DNA from: a virus
Direction: 5' to 3' (one strand)
Virus record (IMG/VR): IMGVR_UViG_3300046318_000188
Coordinates: 57,873-121,872 of that record
Length of the DNA stretch: 64,000 nucleotides
Shown here: positions 1-9,841 of the stretch, piece by piece
How positions within the stretch are numbered: the stretch's first letter is position 1
Layout of the letters: each line of letters opens with the position of its first letter
The notes under the pieces: model-generated
Told to the model about the DNA's origin: nothing
Database searches by the model: none
What the model saw: only the letters and a program-made list of their open reading frames with translations
Made by a program: the position numbers and the translations under genes

Positions 1-248
1 CAGAAACCGAATTCGTTATTGTAAATCCTGTGGGTATTGCAGTAGTTCGTGGTAAAGATGGCACACCACAAGTTGGATTCTCACCATTCCCTATTCATGC
101 GGAACAAAAATCAGGTGCAACTATTGCCTTGGCCAAGAAGAATGTAGTATACTCTTATACACCAGCAGAAGATTTTATTACAAACTATAGTTCAATCTTT
201 GGTTCTGGTATTGTAGTTCCTCCACAAAAACAAATTATTACAGGTTAA
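1..248 (+). CDS. Partial conserved phage protein, C-terminal 81 residues
   Basis: The reading frame is open from the left edge of the window and stops with TAA two bases before the polymerase start, so only the C-terminal part is visible. The visible part is a compact, glycine- and valine-rich, probably beta-strand protein (VNPVGIAVVRGKDG near its start, SGIVVPPQKQ near its end). I do not recognise a family. Its tight linkage to gene 43 suggests it belongs to the replication transcription unit. Confidence 0.75.
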   Translation, partial: ETEFVIVNPVGIAVVRGKDGTPQVGFSPFPIHAEQKSGATIALAKKNVVYSYTPAEDFITNYSSIFGSGIVVPPQKQIITG

Positions 249-249
249 A

Positions 250-2793
250 TTGAGTAAATTCTATACTAATGTTCAATGTTTTGGTAACAACATTTTCTAC
301 CGTGGAGTTATAGACGGACAGAAAGTTAAACAAAAGATTGAATACTCACCATCTCTTTTTCTTCCATCACGGAAGAACCCACAAGGAATTTACAAATCTC
401 TGACTGGTCTTCCATTAGACCAGAAAATCTTTGGTACAATGCGTGAAGCAAGAGATTATGTAAAACAATTTGATGGTGTTCATGGTACTCCAATCATTTA
501 TGGTCAAACTCGTTTTGAATATGCCTTTATTGCAGAACAACACAAAGGTATGGTCGATTATGATTATGACCATGTTTCTGTTGCCGTAATCGATATTGAG
601 GTAGGTTCAGAGAATGGATTTCCTGACCCATATAAAGCAGAAGAACCCATTACAGCCATTTGTGTTAAGTTTCTAAATCAATCACCATTTGTATTTGCTT
701 GTGGTGAATATGAAACACAAGGTAATGAAGTGTATATTCGTTGTAAAGATGAATATTCACTCTGTAAACAATTCATGCATTTCTGGAAAGACAAATATCC
801 GGATGTCGTTACTGGTTGGAATACTAAGTTCTTTGATATACCATATCTTGTCAATCGTTTCAGAAAAATTCTTGGTGAAGATGAAGCTAAGAAATTATCT
901 CCTTGGAATTATATTACAGAACGCAAAGCAAGAGTAAATAACCGTGAACTAATTGAATACAGTTTAGTTGGTATCTCATCACTTGATTATATTGAACTTT
1001 ACAGATGGTATGCTCCTGGCGGTAAGTCACAAGAATCATATCGTTTAGATGCCATTGCTCAAGTTGAATTGGGTGAAGGTAAAATCTCCTATGATGAGTA
1101 TGATAATTTACATTCATTATATCGTTTGAACTTCCAAAAGTTTATTGAGTATAACATTAAAGACGTTGAGTTGATTGTTAAATTGGAAGATAAGTTGAAG
1201 TTGCTTGAATTGGCAGTAACTTTGGCATATGATACCAAATCAAACTTTGATGATGTATTTGCTCAAACCCGTATGTGGGATGCTCTGACTAATGCTTATT
1301 TGTTGGAGAAGAATATCATTGTACCACCTCGTATCGTTAAAGAAAAAGATGGTATGTTTGAAGGTGCATATGTTAAAGAAGTTCAGGTTGGTGCTCATGC
1401 TTGGGTTGCCTCATTTGACTTGAACTCTTTGTATCCACATTTGATGATGCAATATAATATCAGTCCAGAAACTCTCATTGAGCCGGCAGACTATACAGAT
1501 GAAATGCGTGAGGTGCTTTCACAGGGTGTTTCTGTTGAGAAGATGTTAAACAAACAAATTGATACTTCAAATCTCAAAGATGTAACTATCACTCCTAATG
1601 GCCAATTCTTCCGTACGGACATCCAAGGTTTCTTACCTGGAATGATGGAAGAAATGTATAATGATAGAAGTAAGTTTAAAAAATTAATGCTTAAAGCAAA
1701 ACAGGAATATGAAAATGAAAAAGACCCAAGTAAACTCTATGAAATCGAAAAACGAATTGCCAAATACAACAACATCCAGTTGGCGAAAAAAGTTTCTCTC
1801 AATTCTGCATACGGCGCTCTTGGTTCTCAGTATTTTCGTTTCTATGATTTGCGTATGGCTCTTGGCGTTACCACTGCGGGACAATTAAGCATTCGTTGGA
1901 TTGAAGCCAAGATTAATGCTTGGATGAATAAAATTTTGGAGACCAAAGATGTTGACTATGTTATTGCTTCTGATACTGATTCAATTTACCTACGAATGAG
2001 AGAATTGGTTGATAAATTTATTAAGGATAAGTCCGATAAACAAAAAGTAATCTCTCTCATGGATAAAGTTTGTGAAGATAAGATACAACCTTATATCGAT
2101 AAGTCTTATGATGAGTTGGCTGAATATGTTCACGCATATGGCCAGAAAATGCAGATGAAACGAGAAGGTCTATCTGATAAAGGTATTTGGACTGCCAAGA
2201 AGCGTTATATTCTGAATGTGTATAACAATGAAGGTGTTCAATATAATGAACCACAGATGAAGGTGATGGGTTTGGAGATGATTAAGTCATCAACACCTGC
2301 CGTTATCCGTGAGAAGATGAAACAAGCAATCACTATCATCATGAATGGTACTGAAGAAGATATTCATGAATTCATTAAAGAAGCCAAAAAAGATTTCATG
2401 GGATTACCACCGGAAGAAATCTCCTCACCCCGTGGTTGTAACGGCTTGTCTAAATATTCGGACGCTTTATCAATGTATAAGTCTGGTACACCAATGCATG
2501 TCAAAGGTGCCATCTTATATAATCACTATCTTAAAGAGAAAAAACTTACTAAAAAGTATCCACTCATACAAGAAGGCGAGAAACTAAAATATAGTTATCT
2601 CAAGATGCCTAATCCATTCAAAGATACCGTCATTTCATTCCCTGGTCGTTTACCTGTAGAATTTGGACTCAATGAATATATTGATTATGATGTTCAATTT
2701 GAAAAGGCCTTTGTTGAACCAATCAAAGTTATTCTAGATTGTATGAAGTGGTCAACTGAAAAAGTAAGTAGTTTGGAGGATTTCTTCTCATGA
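250..2793 (+). CDS. 43: Family B DNA polymerase (T4 gp43-like)
   Basis: This is the replicative DNA polymerase with 3'-5' proofreading. Exonuclease motifs appear in order: Exo I DIE (D115, E117), Exo II in GWNTKFFDIPYL, and Exo III YNIKD. Polymerase motif A is DLNSLYP (residues 390-396), motif B is KKVSLNSAYG, and motif C is DTDS (575-578). All catalytic acids are present. At 847 residues it is slightly shorter than T4 gp43. Translation probably starts at a TTG one base after the preceding stop; an N-terminus close to SKFYTN suits the family. The stop overlaps the next start (ATGA), so the replication genes that follow are probably co-translated with it. Confidence 0.97.
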   Translation: MSKFYTNVQCFGNNIFYRGVIDGQKVKQKIEYSPSLFLPSRKNPQGIYKSLTGLPLDQKIFGTMREARDYVKQFDGVHGTPIIYGQTRFEYAFIAEQHKGMVDYDYDHVSVAVIDIEVGSENGFPDPYKAEEPITAICVKFLNQSPFVFACGEYETQGNEVYIRCKDEYSLCKQFMHFWKDKYPDVVTGWNTKFFDIPYLVNRFRKILGEDEAKKLSPWNYITERKARVNNRELIEYSLVGISSLDYIELYRWYAPGGKSQESYRLDAIAQVELGEGKISYDEYDNLHSLYRLNFQKFIEYNIKDVELIVKLEDKLKLLELAVTLAYDTKSNFDDVFAQTRMWDALTNAYLLEKNIIVPPRIVKEKDGMFEGAYVKEVQVGAHAWVASFDLNSLYPHLMMQYNISPETLIEPADYTDEMREVLSQGVSVEKMLNKQIDTSNLKDVTITPNGQFFRTDIQGFLPGMMEEMYNDRSKFKKLMLKAKQEYENEKDPSKLYEIEKRIAKYNNIQLAKKVSLNSAYGALGSQYFRFYDLRMALGVTTAGQLSIRWIEAKINAWMNKILETKDVDYVIASDTDSIYLRMRELVDKFIKDKSDKQKVISLMDKVCEDKIQPYIDKSYDELAEYVHAYGQKMQMKREGLSDKGIWTAKKRYILNVYNNEGVQYNEPQMKVMGLEMIKSSTPAVIREKMKQAITIIMNGTEEDIHEFIKEAKKDFMGLPPEEISSPRGCNGLSKYSDALSMYKSGTPMHVKGAILYNHYLKEKKLTKKYPLIQEGEKLKYSYLKMPNPFKDTVISFPGRLPVEFGLNEYIDYDVQFEKAFVEPIKVILDCMKWSTEKVSSLEDFFS

Positions 2794-3653
2794 TTTACTT
2801 TACATTCGCAGCAGCATTTCTATTATCTGTTATTGCTGGTTATTATTCAGTAATAGGTCTTGCTGCTATTTTTATGGGTGCATTTTGGCCAGTTATTATT
2901 ATGGGTGGTTCCCTTGAATTTGCTAAGTTGGTTACCGCATCTTGGTTATATCGAAACTGGAAAAATGCACCTTTTTTATTACGGACATATTTGGTTATTG
3001 CCGTAATGTTGCTCATGCTCATTACTTCAATGGGTATTTTTGGTTTCTTGGCCAAAGCACATATAGATTCTACATTAGATGCTGGTGCAAATTCGGTAGA
3101 ACTTAAAACTTTGAATCAGCAACAAAAAATTGCTGATGAAAGATTGAACTACTTATTAGCAAGAGCCAAAGACCCATCAACGGCAAGTAATCAATTGGAT
3201 AGACAGATTCAGAATACTCAAAAAGAACTTACCGAAATTAATAAGAAACGATTGCCACTTCTCCGTGAAGAAAACAAACTTGTGGCAGATATTGGACCAA
3301 TCAAGTATGTGGCAGATATGTTCTTTAATGGTGATGGTGCCGTAGATAAGGCAGTCAGACTGGTAATCTTTATCATTATGCTTGTGTTTGACCCATTAGC
3401 TGTGTTATTATTAATAGCAGCGAATATCTCAATGAAGAAACCTGAAAGAGTGGAAAAGACTTGGGATGATTTCTTTAATAATGCACCAATACCAGAAGAT
3501 TCTATTGAGATTGAAAAAGAGAATATTGCTGAGATTGAACCTGTTGCAGAAGAACTAAAAAAGAAACGTGGATTTCCCAATCGGAAATCTAAGATAGATA
3601 GTATGTATGTAGATGATGCTGAGTTGGCATTTCGTAAAAAGGAAAATGAATGA
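2790..3653 (+). CDS. Membrane protein with central coiled coil
   Basis: The protein has 287 residues. The N-terminus has about three hydrophobic segments (residues 1-25, 30-50 and 68-90). A charged helical stretch (about 100-165, rich in Q, K, E and L) is predicted to be a coiled coil. Another hydrophobic hairpin follows at about 185-210, then an acidic tail. This arrangement suggests an inner-membrane protein with a coiled-coil loop. It lies between polymerase and recombinase with 4-bp overlaps on both sides, a position where T4-like phages often carry a membrane protein of unknown role. A role in anchoring the replisome to the membrane is only a guess. Confidence 0.8.
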   Translation: MIYFTFAAAFLLSVIAGYYSVIGLAAIFMGAFWPVIIMGGSLEFAKLVTASWLYRNWKNAPFLLRTYLVIAVMLLMLITSMGIFGFLAKAHIDSTLDAGANSVELKTLNQQQKIADERLNYLLARAKDPSTASNQLDRQIQNTQKELTEINKKRLPLLREENKLVADIGPIKYVADMFFNGDGAVDKAVRLVIFIIMLVFDPLAVLLLIAANISMKKPERVEKTWDDFFNNAPIPEDSIEIEKENIAEIEPVAEELKKKRGFPNRKSKIDSMYVDDAELAFRKKENE

Positions 3654-4729
3654 GTATACTTGACAAAATTAAAAAGAATAGTAGCATTAAAGAGTCTGCT
3701 ATTCTAGCAAAATCTAAATTCTTCACACAGAAGGATATGATTCCTACTTCCGTGCCTATTATTAATGTGGCATTATCAGGTCGCCTTGATGGTGGTTTAA
3801 CACCAGGTCTTACAATGTGGGCAGGTCCATCCAAACATTTTAAGACAGCATTTTCATTATTGATGGCCAAATCTTACTTGGACAAATATCCTGATGCTGC
3901 GCTTCTTTTTTATGATTCTGAATTCGGTACGCCACAATCTTATTTTGATTCTTTTGGTATTGATACTAATAGAGTATTACATACGCCACTCACCGACATA
4001 GAACAATTAAAAATTGACTTGATGCAACAGTTAAATCAAGTTGAACGAGGTGAACATTTGATTGTTGTTGTTGATTCAATTGGTAACTTGGCATCCATTA
4101 AAGAAGTTAATGATGCACTTGATGGTAAAACTGTCGGTGATATGTCAAGAGCAAAAGCCGTTAAGTCTTTGTTTAGAATGGTTACACCACACTTATCACT
4201 TAAAGATATTCCGATGGTTGTTGTTAATCATACTTACATGGAAATTGGAATGTTCCCTAAAGCAATTGTTGGTGGTGGTACAGGTTCTTACTATTCTGCT
4301 GATAACATTTTTGTGTTGGGTCGCCAACAAGAAAAAGAAGGTACTGAAGTTGTGGGTTATAATTTTATTATTAATGTGGAGAAATCACGATATGTTAAAG
4401 AAAAATCTAAGATTCCTGTTTCCGTTTCTTTTGATGGAGGCATTTCTCGTTGGTCTGGTTTACTTGACATTGCACTCGATTCAGGATTGGTTATTAAACC
4501 ATCTAACGGTTGGTATTCACGGGTTGATGTAACAACTGGTGAAGTAGAAGATAAGAAATACCGTTTGAAAGAAACCGACACAAAAGATTTTTGGATGCCA
4601 CTTATTACTAGTGAGAAGTTCCAAAGTTATGTTAAAGACAAATATCAAATTGCTTCGGGTGCCATCATGCAAGGTGGTGAAGAAGAATTGTTTGATGAAG
4701 TTATTACTATGAATGGAACAGAAGAATGA
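3650..4729 (+). CDS. uvsX: UvsX RecA-like recombinase
   Basis: This RecA-family strand-exchange ATPase drives recombination-dependent replication and repair in T4-like phages. Walker A is GPSKHFKT (residues 59-66), the form typical of UvsX, and Walker B is LIVVVDS with D142. The length of 359 residues is close to T4 UvsX (about 390). The C-terminus is acidic, as in T4, where it tunes DNA affinity. The gene overlaps its neighbours by 4 bp on both sides, between the polymerase and the helicase. Confidence 0.96.
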   Translation: MSILDKIKKNSSIKESAILAKSKFFTQKDMIPTSVPIINVALSGRLDGGLTPGLTMWAGPSKHFKTAFSLLMAKSYLDKYPDAALLFYDSEFGTPQSYFDSFGIDTNRVLHTPLTDIEQLKIDLMQQLNQVERGEHLIVVVDSIGNLASIKEVNDALDGKTVGDMSRAKAVKSLFRMVTPHLSLKDIPMVVVNHTYMEIGMFPKAIVGGGTGSYYSADNIFVLGRQQEKEGTEVVGYNFIINVEKSRYVKEKSKIPVSVSFDGGISRWSGLLDIALDSGLVIKPSNGWYSRVDVTTGEVEDKKYRLKETDTKDFWMPLITSEKFQSYVKDKYQIASGAIMQGGEEELFDEVITMNGTEE

Positions 4730-5043
4730 TAGAAGGTATTGACTATTGCTTCATCTATCCAAAAGAAGATGAAGCTGCGGTTCATATAAAATTACTTGAT
4801 GGTCCTTACAAAGATACCACATACAAATATGGTAGAGTTAGTTTTGAGGAAAAAGATGAGCAGGTCTATTTACAATTCAAGTTTGATGTGATAGAATCCA
4901 CCATCAAGACAAAAACATTGGAGAAAGACCTTGATTTTAAAAATTACATTGGTGACTTGCTTGTTGAAATCATGTCATCTAACATTGAGCAGGAAATAAT
5001 TGATGAAACTGGAACAATCGATTCTGAAGAATCTGGTCTATAA
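4726..5043 (+). CDS. Small protein between uvsX and helicase
   Basis: This 105-residue protein starts in an ATGA overlap with uvsX. It is predicted to be mostly beta strand up to about residue 60 and then helical with an acidic tail. It occupies the position of T4 gene 40 (between uvsX and 41), but I see no similarity that would justify that name. Its last 41 bases also encode the start of the helicase, so the two are probably translationally coupled. Confidence 0.8.
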   Translation: MIEGIDYCFIYPKEDEAAVHIKLLDGPYKDTTYKYGRVSFEEKDEQVYLQFKFDVIESTIKTKTLEKDLDFKNYIGDLLVEIMSSNIEQEIIDETGTIDSEESGL

Positions 5044-6385
5044 TGAGGACTACCTAAGAAAAGTTTTACCATTCTTAAAATCTGATTATTTCTCCGACAG
5101 AACGGAGAGAACACTCTACAATGAAATCACCTCGTTTACTGAAACTTACAATACTCCGCCTACGATTGAAGCACTCTCAATTGCCGTCAAAGAGAGGAAC
5201 AATCTTTCGGATGATGAAGTTAAGAACTGCGAAACTTATCTCGAAGAAATTGAGGCTCATAGCAAAGAGCAAACCGAGATACAATGGCTTGTTGACAAGA
5301 CAGAAAAGTTTTGCCAAGAGAAGGCGATATACAATGCCGTATTGGGGGCAATTTCAATTCTCGATGGTAAGGACAAAGATAAAGACAAAGGTGCAATTCC
5401 CTCTATATTATCGGACGCCTTGGCCGTTTCATTTGATACAACAGTAGGACACGATTACTTACAGGACTCTGATGCTCGATTTGATTTCTATCATAGAAAA
5501 GAGGAACGAATTCCTTTCGACTTGGAATTCTTCAACAAGATTACAAAGGGTGGTTTGCCAAGTAAAACTCTCAATATTGCTCTTGCGGGGACTGGTGTTG
5601 GTAAATCTCTTTTTATGTGTCATGTGGCAGCAGGCGCAATGGTCCAAGGCAAAAATGCTTTGTACATCACGATGGAAATGGCTGAAGAAAAGATTGCAGA
5701 ACGTATTGATGCGAATCTTTTGAATGTTACTTTAGATGACCTTATTGATTTACCAAAAGAAATGTATGACAAAAAGGTTGCTAGGGTTCGTGAGAAGTGT
5801 ACCGGTAAACTTATTATTAAAGAATACCCAACCGCTTCGGCATCCGCAACTCATTTTAGGACTCTATTAAATGAACTTAATCTCAAGAAGTCTTTTATAC
5901 CTGACATTATCTTTATTGATTACCTTAATATCTGTTGTTCTTCTCGTATCAAGGCTGGTGCGAATATCAACTCTTACACTTACGTTAAGTCAATCGCAGA
6001 AGAACTTAGGGGTCTTGCGGTTGAATATAATGTTCCTATTGTATCTGCTACTCAAACTACCAGAAGCGGATTCACATCGTCTGATCCAGGACTGGAGGAT
6101 ACGAGTGAGTCATTCGGGTTGCCTGCAACCGCCGATTTAATGTTTGCTTTGATTACTTCTGATGAATTAGAAGAACTTGGCCAGATTATGGTTAAACAAT
6201 TAAAGAATCGTTATAATGATCCCGGTTATTATAAACGATTTACTATTGGTGTTGACCGTGCAAAGATGAAATTATTTGATATCGAACAATCAGCACAACA
6301 AGGTATTGCTGATGCTGGTAATCAAGTTGGTGCTCATAACAAAATTAAACATGATAAGAAATCGTTCGAAGGTTTTAAGGTATAA
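5003..6385 (+). CDS. 41: Replicative DNA helicase (T4 gp41, DnaB-like)
   Basis: This is a hexameric 5'-3' helicase of the RecA-fold DnaB family, partner of the gp61-type primase found at 27 kb. Walker A is GTGVGKS (residues 196-202), and the Walker B region is IIFIDYLNI. The N-terminal helical domain is present. Two starts are possible: TTG at 5000 and ATG at 5003. I chose ATG because AGGAA at 4991-4995 sits seven bases upstream of it, giving 460 residues. The start lies inside the preceding gene. Confidence 0.96.
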   Translation: MKLEQSILKNLVYNEDYLRKVLPFLKSDYFSDRTERTLYNEITSFTETYNTPPTIEALSIAVKERNNLSDDEVKNCETYLEEIEAHSKEQTEIQWLVDKTEKFCQEKAIYNAVLGAISILDGKDKDKDKGAIPSILSDALAVSFDTTVGHDYLQDSDARFDFYHRKEERIPFDLEFFNKITKGGLPSKTLNIALAGTGVGKSLFMCHVAAGAMVQGKNALYITMEMAEEKIAERIDANLLNVTLDDLIDLPKEMYDKKVARVREKCTGKLIIKEYPTASASATHFRTLLNELNLKKSFIPDIIFIDYLNICCSSRIKAGANINSYTYVKSIAEELRGLAVEYNVPIVSATQTTRSGFTSSDPGLEDTSESFGLPATADLMFALITSDELEELGQIMVKQLKNRYNDPGYYKRFTIGVDRAKMKLFDIEQSAQQGIADAGNQVGAHNKIKHDKKSFEGFKV

Positions 6386-6585
6386 TGGAAACTCAAAGTA
6401 GAACTTTGGTTAAAACTATAATATTTCGATTGTGGGAATTAATATCAACTTATGTACTACTAAAATTTTTAGGTATAGAAACATCTGAAGCTATTAGTTC
6501 TGCTATTATTATGAATGTTGTGTGGACAGTAGGATATTATTTTTATGAAAGAATTTGGAACGTGATTAAATGGGGTAAAGTATGA
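6385..6585 (+). CDS. DUF2061-type small membrane protein
   Basis: This 66-residue protein starts in a TAATG overlap with the helicase stop. RTLVKTIIFRLWELISTY near the N-terminus, followed by a second hydrophobic segment and then YYFYERIW near the C-terminus, matches the DUF2061 pattern (an Arg-led first helix and a closing YxxHE/YERxW-like motif). It should be an inner-membrane protein with two helices. The function of the family is unknown. Confidence 0.75.
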   Translation: METQSRTLVKTIIFRLWELISTYVLLKFLGIETSEAISSAIIMNVVWTVGYYFYERIWNVIKWGKV

Positions 6586-7691
6586 TGTTGGCTAGGGACC
6601 AAGCACTACATTGTGCTAAAGTATTTAATGATTACTTCAGTAATATTGGAAGTACCGAAGAATACATGCGTGATGAGAAGTTAAAGAATCTCAGCAATAT
6701 GCCTTCTTCTTTATTTCCAATTGAAGATGATTTGTTTTCAGATTTCTCTATGCATCCCAATGATATGGATATTGAAGTCTGTGAAATTGATAGTACAACT
6801 TGGGAATCATTACTTTCGATTACCAGTTCACACATCAACAAAGCACCAGTTGGTAAGAATATACAATTGGCAGTTAAAGAGAGGAACTCAGGAAAGATTG
6901 TAGGATTCATTCGGTTGGGTTCACCAGTAATCTATATGAAACCTAGAAATGAACTCTTAGGACAGGTCTGGATCCAACAGGAAGATACTGCCAAACGATT
7001 CAATACAGCCTGTGTTATGGGGTTTGTAATTGTACCAGCACAACCTTTTGGATATAATTACTTGGGTGGCAAACTTCTATCTGCAATTTGTACCAGTCAT
7101 ACCGTTAGGGAAATTTGTAATAAAAAGTATGGTATGAATATATGTCTATTTGAAACTACCAGTTTATATGGTTCCACAAAATCAGTATCTCAATATGATG
7201 GCATGAAACCTTACATTCGATTTAGGGGTTTAACTGAATCCGACATTGTACCAATGATGCACGGAGATAGATATCATAACTTGAAAAACTATGTTGAGAA
7301 TATTACTGGAGATTTGTTGGCGGGTGATACATCAACCACCAGTAGAAAATTAAGAACCTTCACCAAGATTATTGCCTTGACTAAGGCAGCACTCAAAGGA
7401 ACACCAGAAGGTGATGCTTTCAATATAACGATTGAGAACGCCAAAAAGTTGACAGAAAAGAAAAGATATTATACATCCGATTTTGGGTATAATAACTCGG
7501 TTGATTATATGAACTGTAAAACCGATGTGTTGGTTCCTGGTGAGAATTATGAGAAACATGAATTGAAGAACATTATTTCTTGGTGGAAACAAAAAGCATC
7601 GAATCGTTATGATACATTAAAATCTGAAGGTCGATTGAGAACAGAACTCGAAATCTGGACTTCAGGTAAAGACATTCAAATCATTAGATAA
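6582..7691 (+). CDS. DUF4338/DruA-like protein
   Basis: The protein has 369 residues. The diagnostic stretch is about residues 145-200: FVIVPAQPFGYNYLGGKLL, then VREICNKKYG and ETTSLYGSTKSVSQYDGMK. This spacing of a gatekeeper PxxxxNYLGGKLL helix, a YG strand and TTSLYG resembles DUF4338 proteins, the family that includes DruA of the Druantia defence system and that I understand to be related to the Mom/GNAT acyltransferase fold. The remaining C-terminal third (about 230-369) is charged and unrecognised. The gene overlaps the small membrane gene by 4 bp and ends the replication block. A DNA modification or anti-restriction role is possible but not shown. Confidence 0.6.
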   Translation: MMLARDQALHCAKVFNDYFSNIGSTEEYMRDEKLKNLSNMPSSLFPIEDDLFSDFSMHPNDMDIEVCEIDSTTWESLLSITSSHINKAPVGKNIQLAVKERNSGKIVGFIRLGSPVIYMKPRNELLGQVWIQQEDTAKRFNTACVMGFVIVPAQPFGYNYLGGKLLSAICTSHTVREICNKKYGMNICLFETTSLYGSTKSVSQYDGMKPYIRFRGLTESDIVPMMHGDRYHNLKNYVENITGDLLAGDTSTTSRKLRTFTKIIALTKAALKGTPEGDAFNITIENAKKLTEKKRYYTSDFGYNNSVDYMNCKTDVLVPGENYEKHELKNIISWWKQKASNRYDTLKSEGRLRTELEIWTSGKDIQIIR

Positions 7692-7694
7692 ATA
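7687..7694 (+). promoter_or_regulatory. T4-type late promoter GATAAATA
   Basis: GATAAATA differs by one base from the T4 late consensus TATAAATA. It overlaps the stop of the DruA-like gene and lies 19 bp before the next start. It would separate the early replication block from the late 7.7-15.4 kb genes. Confidence 0.65.
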
Positions 7695-7712
7695 TTTTCT
7701 TTTTAGGTAAAA

Positions 7713-8945
7713 ATGGCAGACCAAACATCAAAACAAGAATCGGCTCAAGCATTATTTTGTGCTATGGCTGATTATCTTGGTGCCACTAAAGTATCTGAGA
7801 TATTTGATTTAAAGAAATATCCAGATTATAAATCTTTTAAAGATTATTGGAACAAAACTTATCCGACAACAAAAATAGAAACCTCCTTTAAATCTCATGT
7901 TAATGCTGATACAGACTTAAAAACTATTGAGGACTTTTTAATTAAAGATGTTTCGTGGTATCAATCTTCCTTATTAATTGCAAAGAAACTAATAATAGAC
8001 ATTGACGACATTTCTCAGAAATTCTCTTCCATCAAAAGACCTTCTTGGTCATCCATTTTTTATGTTCGTGGTGATAAAGAAATTATGAAAAATATAGAGA
8101 TACTATTTGATGAAGCTAATAATATACAAAAAAACATCCAAAGTAAAGGCGCCAAAACTAAAGTAAATTTTGGAGATATTAACAAATGGTCTCCGGCTGA
8201 TATATATTTGGCTTCACCCAAAGCAAAAAAACAGATTTCCGATATGGTAAAAAATAAAACAGGATTGACTTTCTCAAAATTAAATCTTTTTATTTTTGAA
8301 ATGATAAAATCAGGAGAATTACTTCCACTATCCCTAAAAAAACAAACAAAAGAAGTTAAAATACAAAAAGTAAATTTTAGTAGACCTGAAGAATTGAAAA
8401 AAATTAAAGCTTTAAAATTTTATGGATTGAGTGATTGGAAACCCAGGTCGAAACAATTAAATTCACCAAAACCTTCAGCTAGAGATTTAAAAGTTTATAT
8501 ATCACAAGATAAAAAAGATTATATTCAATTTGAACATGGAGCTACTGCTGGTGCATTTAAAATTATTTATTTTTCTGATGAGATGGATGCTCGAGGTGGA
8601 GCCCTTTCTTCTCCCAAAACTTTTATCGATTTAACTTTTTTGGTTGATAAAAGAAAAACTCTTAGTAGTTGGTTACAAAAATATAATACAGCAAATAAAA
8701 AATTTAAAGAAGAAGATAAAAAGTTACTTAATGGTAAACCAAAACCATCTAAAGATACTCCTGCAGGAAAAGAATATAGAAAAAAACGTGGAGACCTTAG
8801 TGGTACAGCGGTAACTGATGTCGTTATTCCCGATATCATGAAATATTTTAGTAATGAAGAATTGGCCACTAAAACTATACAATTATTGTATCAATATATA
8901 ACATCAAGACTTGACAATTCAGCTGCATTTGTTATAGCAAAATAA
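7713..8945 (+). CDS. Large protein of unknown function with KWSPADIY motif
   Basis: This 410-residue, lysine-rich, very AT-rich gene is first behind a late promoter. The centre contains NKWSPADIYLAS (about residues 166-177), a WxPADI motif I have seen in T4-like phage proteins of unknown function. The C-terminal half has a SPKPSARD...FEHGATAG region and ends with a helical segment. I assign no enzyme class; a nuclease-type fold is one possibility. Late expression suggests a virion or late-infection role. Confidence 0.75.
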   Translation: MADQTSKQESAQALFCAMADYLGATKVSEIFDLKKYPDYKSFKDYWNKTYPTTKIETSFKSHVNADTDLKTIEDFLIKDVSWYQSSLLIAKKLIIDIDDISQKFSSIKRPSWSSIFYVRGDKEIMKNIEILFDEANNIQKNIQSKGAKTKVNFGDINKWSPADIYLASPKAKKQISDMVKNKTGLTFSKLNLFIFEMIKSGELLPLSLKKQTKEVKIQKVNFSRPEELKKIKALKFYGLSDWKPRSKQLNSPKPSARDLKVYISQDKKDYIQFEHGATAGAFKIIYFSDEMDARGGALSSPKTFIDLTFLVDKRKTLSSWLQKYNTANKKFKEEDKKLLNGKPKPSKDTPAGKEYRKKRGDLSGTAVTDVVIPDIMKYFSNEELATKTIQLLYQYITSRLDNSAAFVIAK

Positions 8946-8954
8946 GGATATATT

Positions 8955-9236
8955 ATGTCACTAATAGACTTTGATAAACTATCACAAGAATTTAATATTG
9001 ATGATAATGACTTTGGGTTTTCTGCCGTTTCAGAAGAAGAATATAATTCAGTAATTAATAAAACAGCAGAAACGGCTGATGATTATAAAACTAGATTGAA
9101 TGAATTGGAGAAGATGATTATTCCTTTCCTCACCAAATTACATTCGACTGGAGATAAAGAATATATATATTGGCCAAATCGTAAACCATCAATCGAAAAG
9201 CAAATAGAGAAAATATTGAAACTAACAAGAGGTTAA
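8955..9236 (+). CDS. Small acidic conserved phage protein
   Basis: This 93-residue protein has an AAGGA site seven to eight bases before its ATG. The N-terminus is acidic (IDFDKLSQEFNIDDNDFGF), followed by a helical region ending TGDKEYIYWPNRKP. The TGDKEYIYWPNR string is typical of a small protein conserved in T4-like phages with no known function. It is probably co-transcribed from the late promoter at 7687. Confidence 0.75.
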   Translation: MSLIDFDKLSQEFNIDDNDFGFSAVSEEEYNSVINKTAETADDYKTRLNELEKMIIPFLTKLHSTGDKEYIYWPNRKPSIEKQIEKILKLTRG

Positions 9237-9238
9237 TT

Positions 9239-9841
9239 ATGGATTTTTATAATGATGTGAGAAGTAAACTTGGACATAGAATAAGTGGATTTGATTATAT
9301 CTTCCAGTATTTTGTTGATGTTGATAAACCCCTAATCGTAGAAACCGGTTGTGCCAGACAAATGGACAACTATGAAGGTGATGGTCAAAGTAGTTTACTC
9401 TTTGACAAGTTTATCAAACAATATGGTGGTGAATTCCATACAGTAGACATTTCGAAAGAAAGTACTGACTATTGTAAAAGTAGAATGACATCAAGCAATA
9501 GTGTTGTATATACAAACGACAGCATTACTCAATTAAAAACCCTCAATCATAGATTTCAACAAGAAGATAGAAAAATTGATTTTCTTTATTTGGATTCTTT
9601 TGATGCTCCCCGTGATAAACCAGATGTAGTTTATCAAAGTGCTTTACATCACCTCTACGAATTACTCACAATTGCCCCATCAATTAAAGAAGGTGCCTTA
9701 ATTGGCGTTGATGATAATTGGATTGAACAAAGAGATGGCCAGAATATTTTAGCAGGTAAAGGCCAATTCGTTTATGACTATATGCAGAAAAGTGGCCGAC
9801 CTCTTGTTCATGACGGCTATCAATTATTTTGGAAATGGTAA
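9239..9841 (+). CDS. Class I SAM-dependent methyltransferase-like protein
   Basis: This 200-residue protein is a Rossmann-fold methyltransferase of the Methyltransf_24/FkbM-like group. Motif I is LIVETGCARQ (about residues 34-43), the acidic end of strand 2 is in FHTVDIS, and strand 4 is IDFLYLDSFD. Such enzymes O-methylate sugars or small metabolites. It is the first of nine carbohydrate-modifying genes packed head to tail, so a sugar or glycan substrate is likely. Confidence 0.8.
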   Translation: MDFYNDVRSKLGHRISGFDYIFQYFVDVDKPLIVETGCARQMDNYEGDGQSSLLFDKFIKQYGGEFHTVDISKESTDYCKSRMTSSNSVVYTNDSITQLKTLNHRFQQEDRKIDFLYLDSFDAPRDKPDVVYQSALHHLYELLTIAPSIKEGALIGVDDNWIEQRDGQNILAGKGQFVYDYMQKSGRPLVHDGYQLFWKW

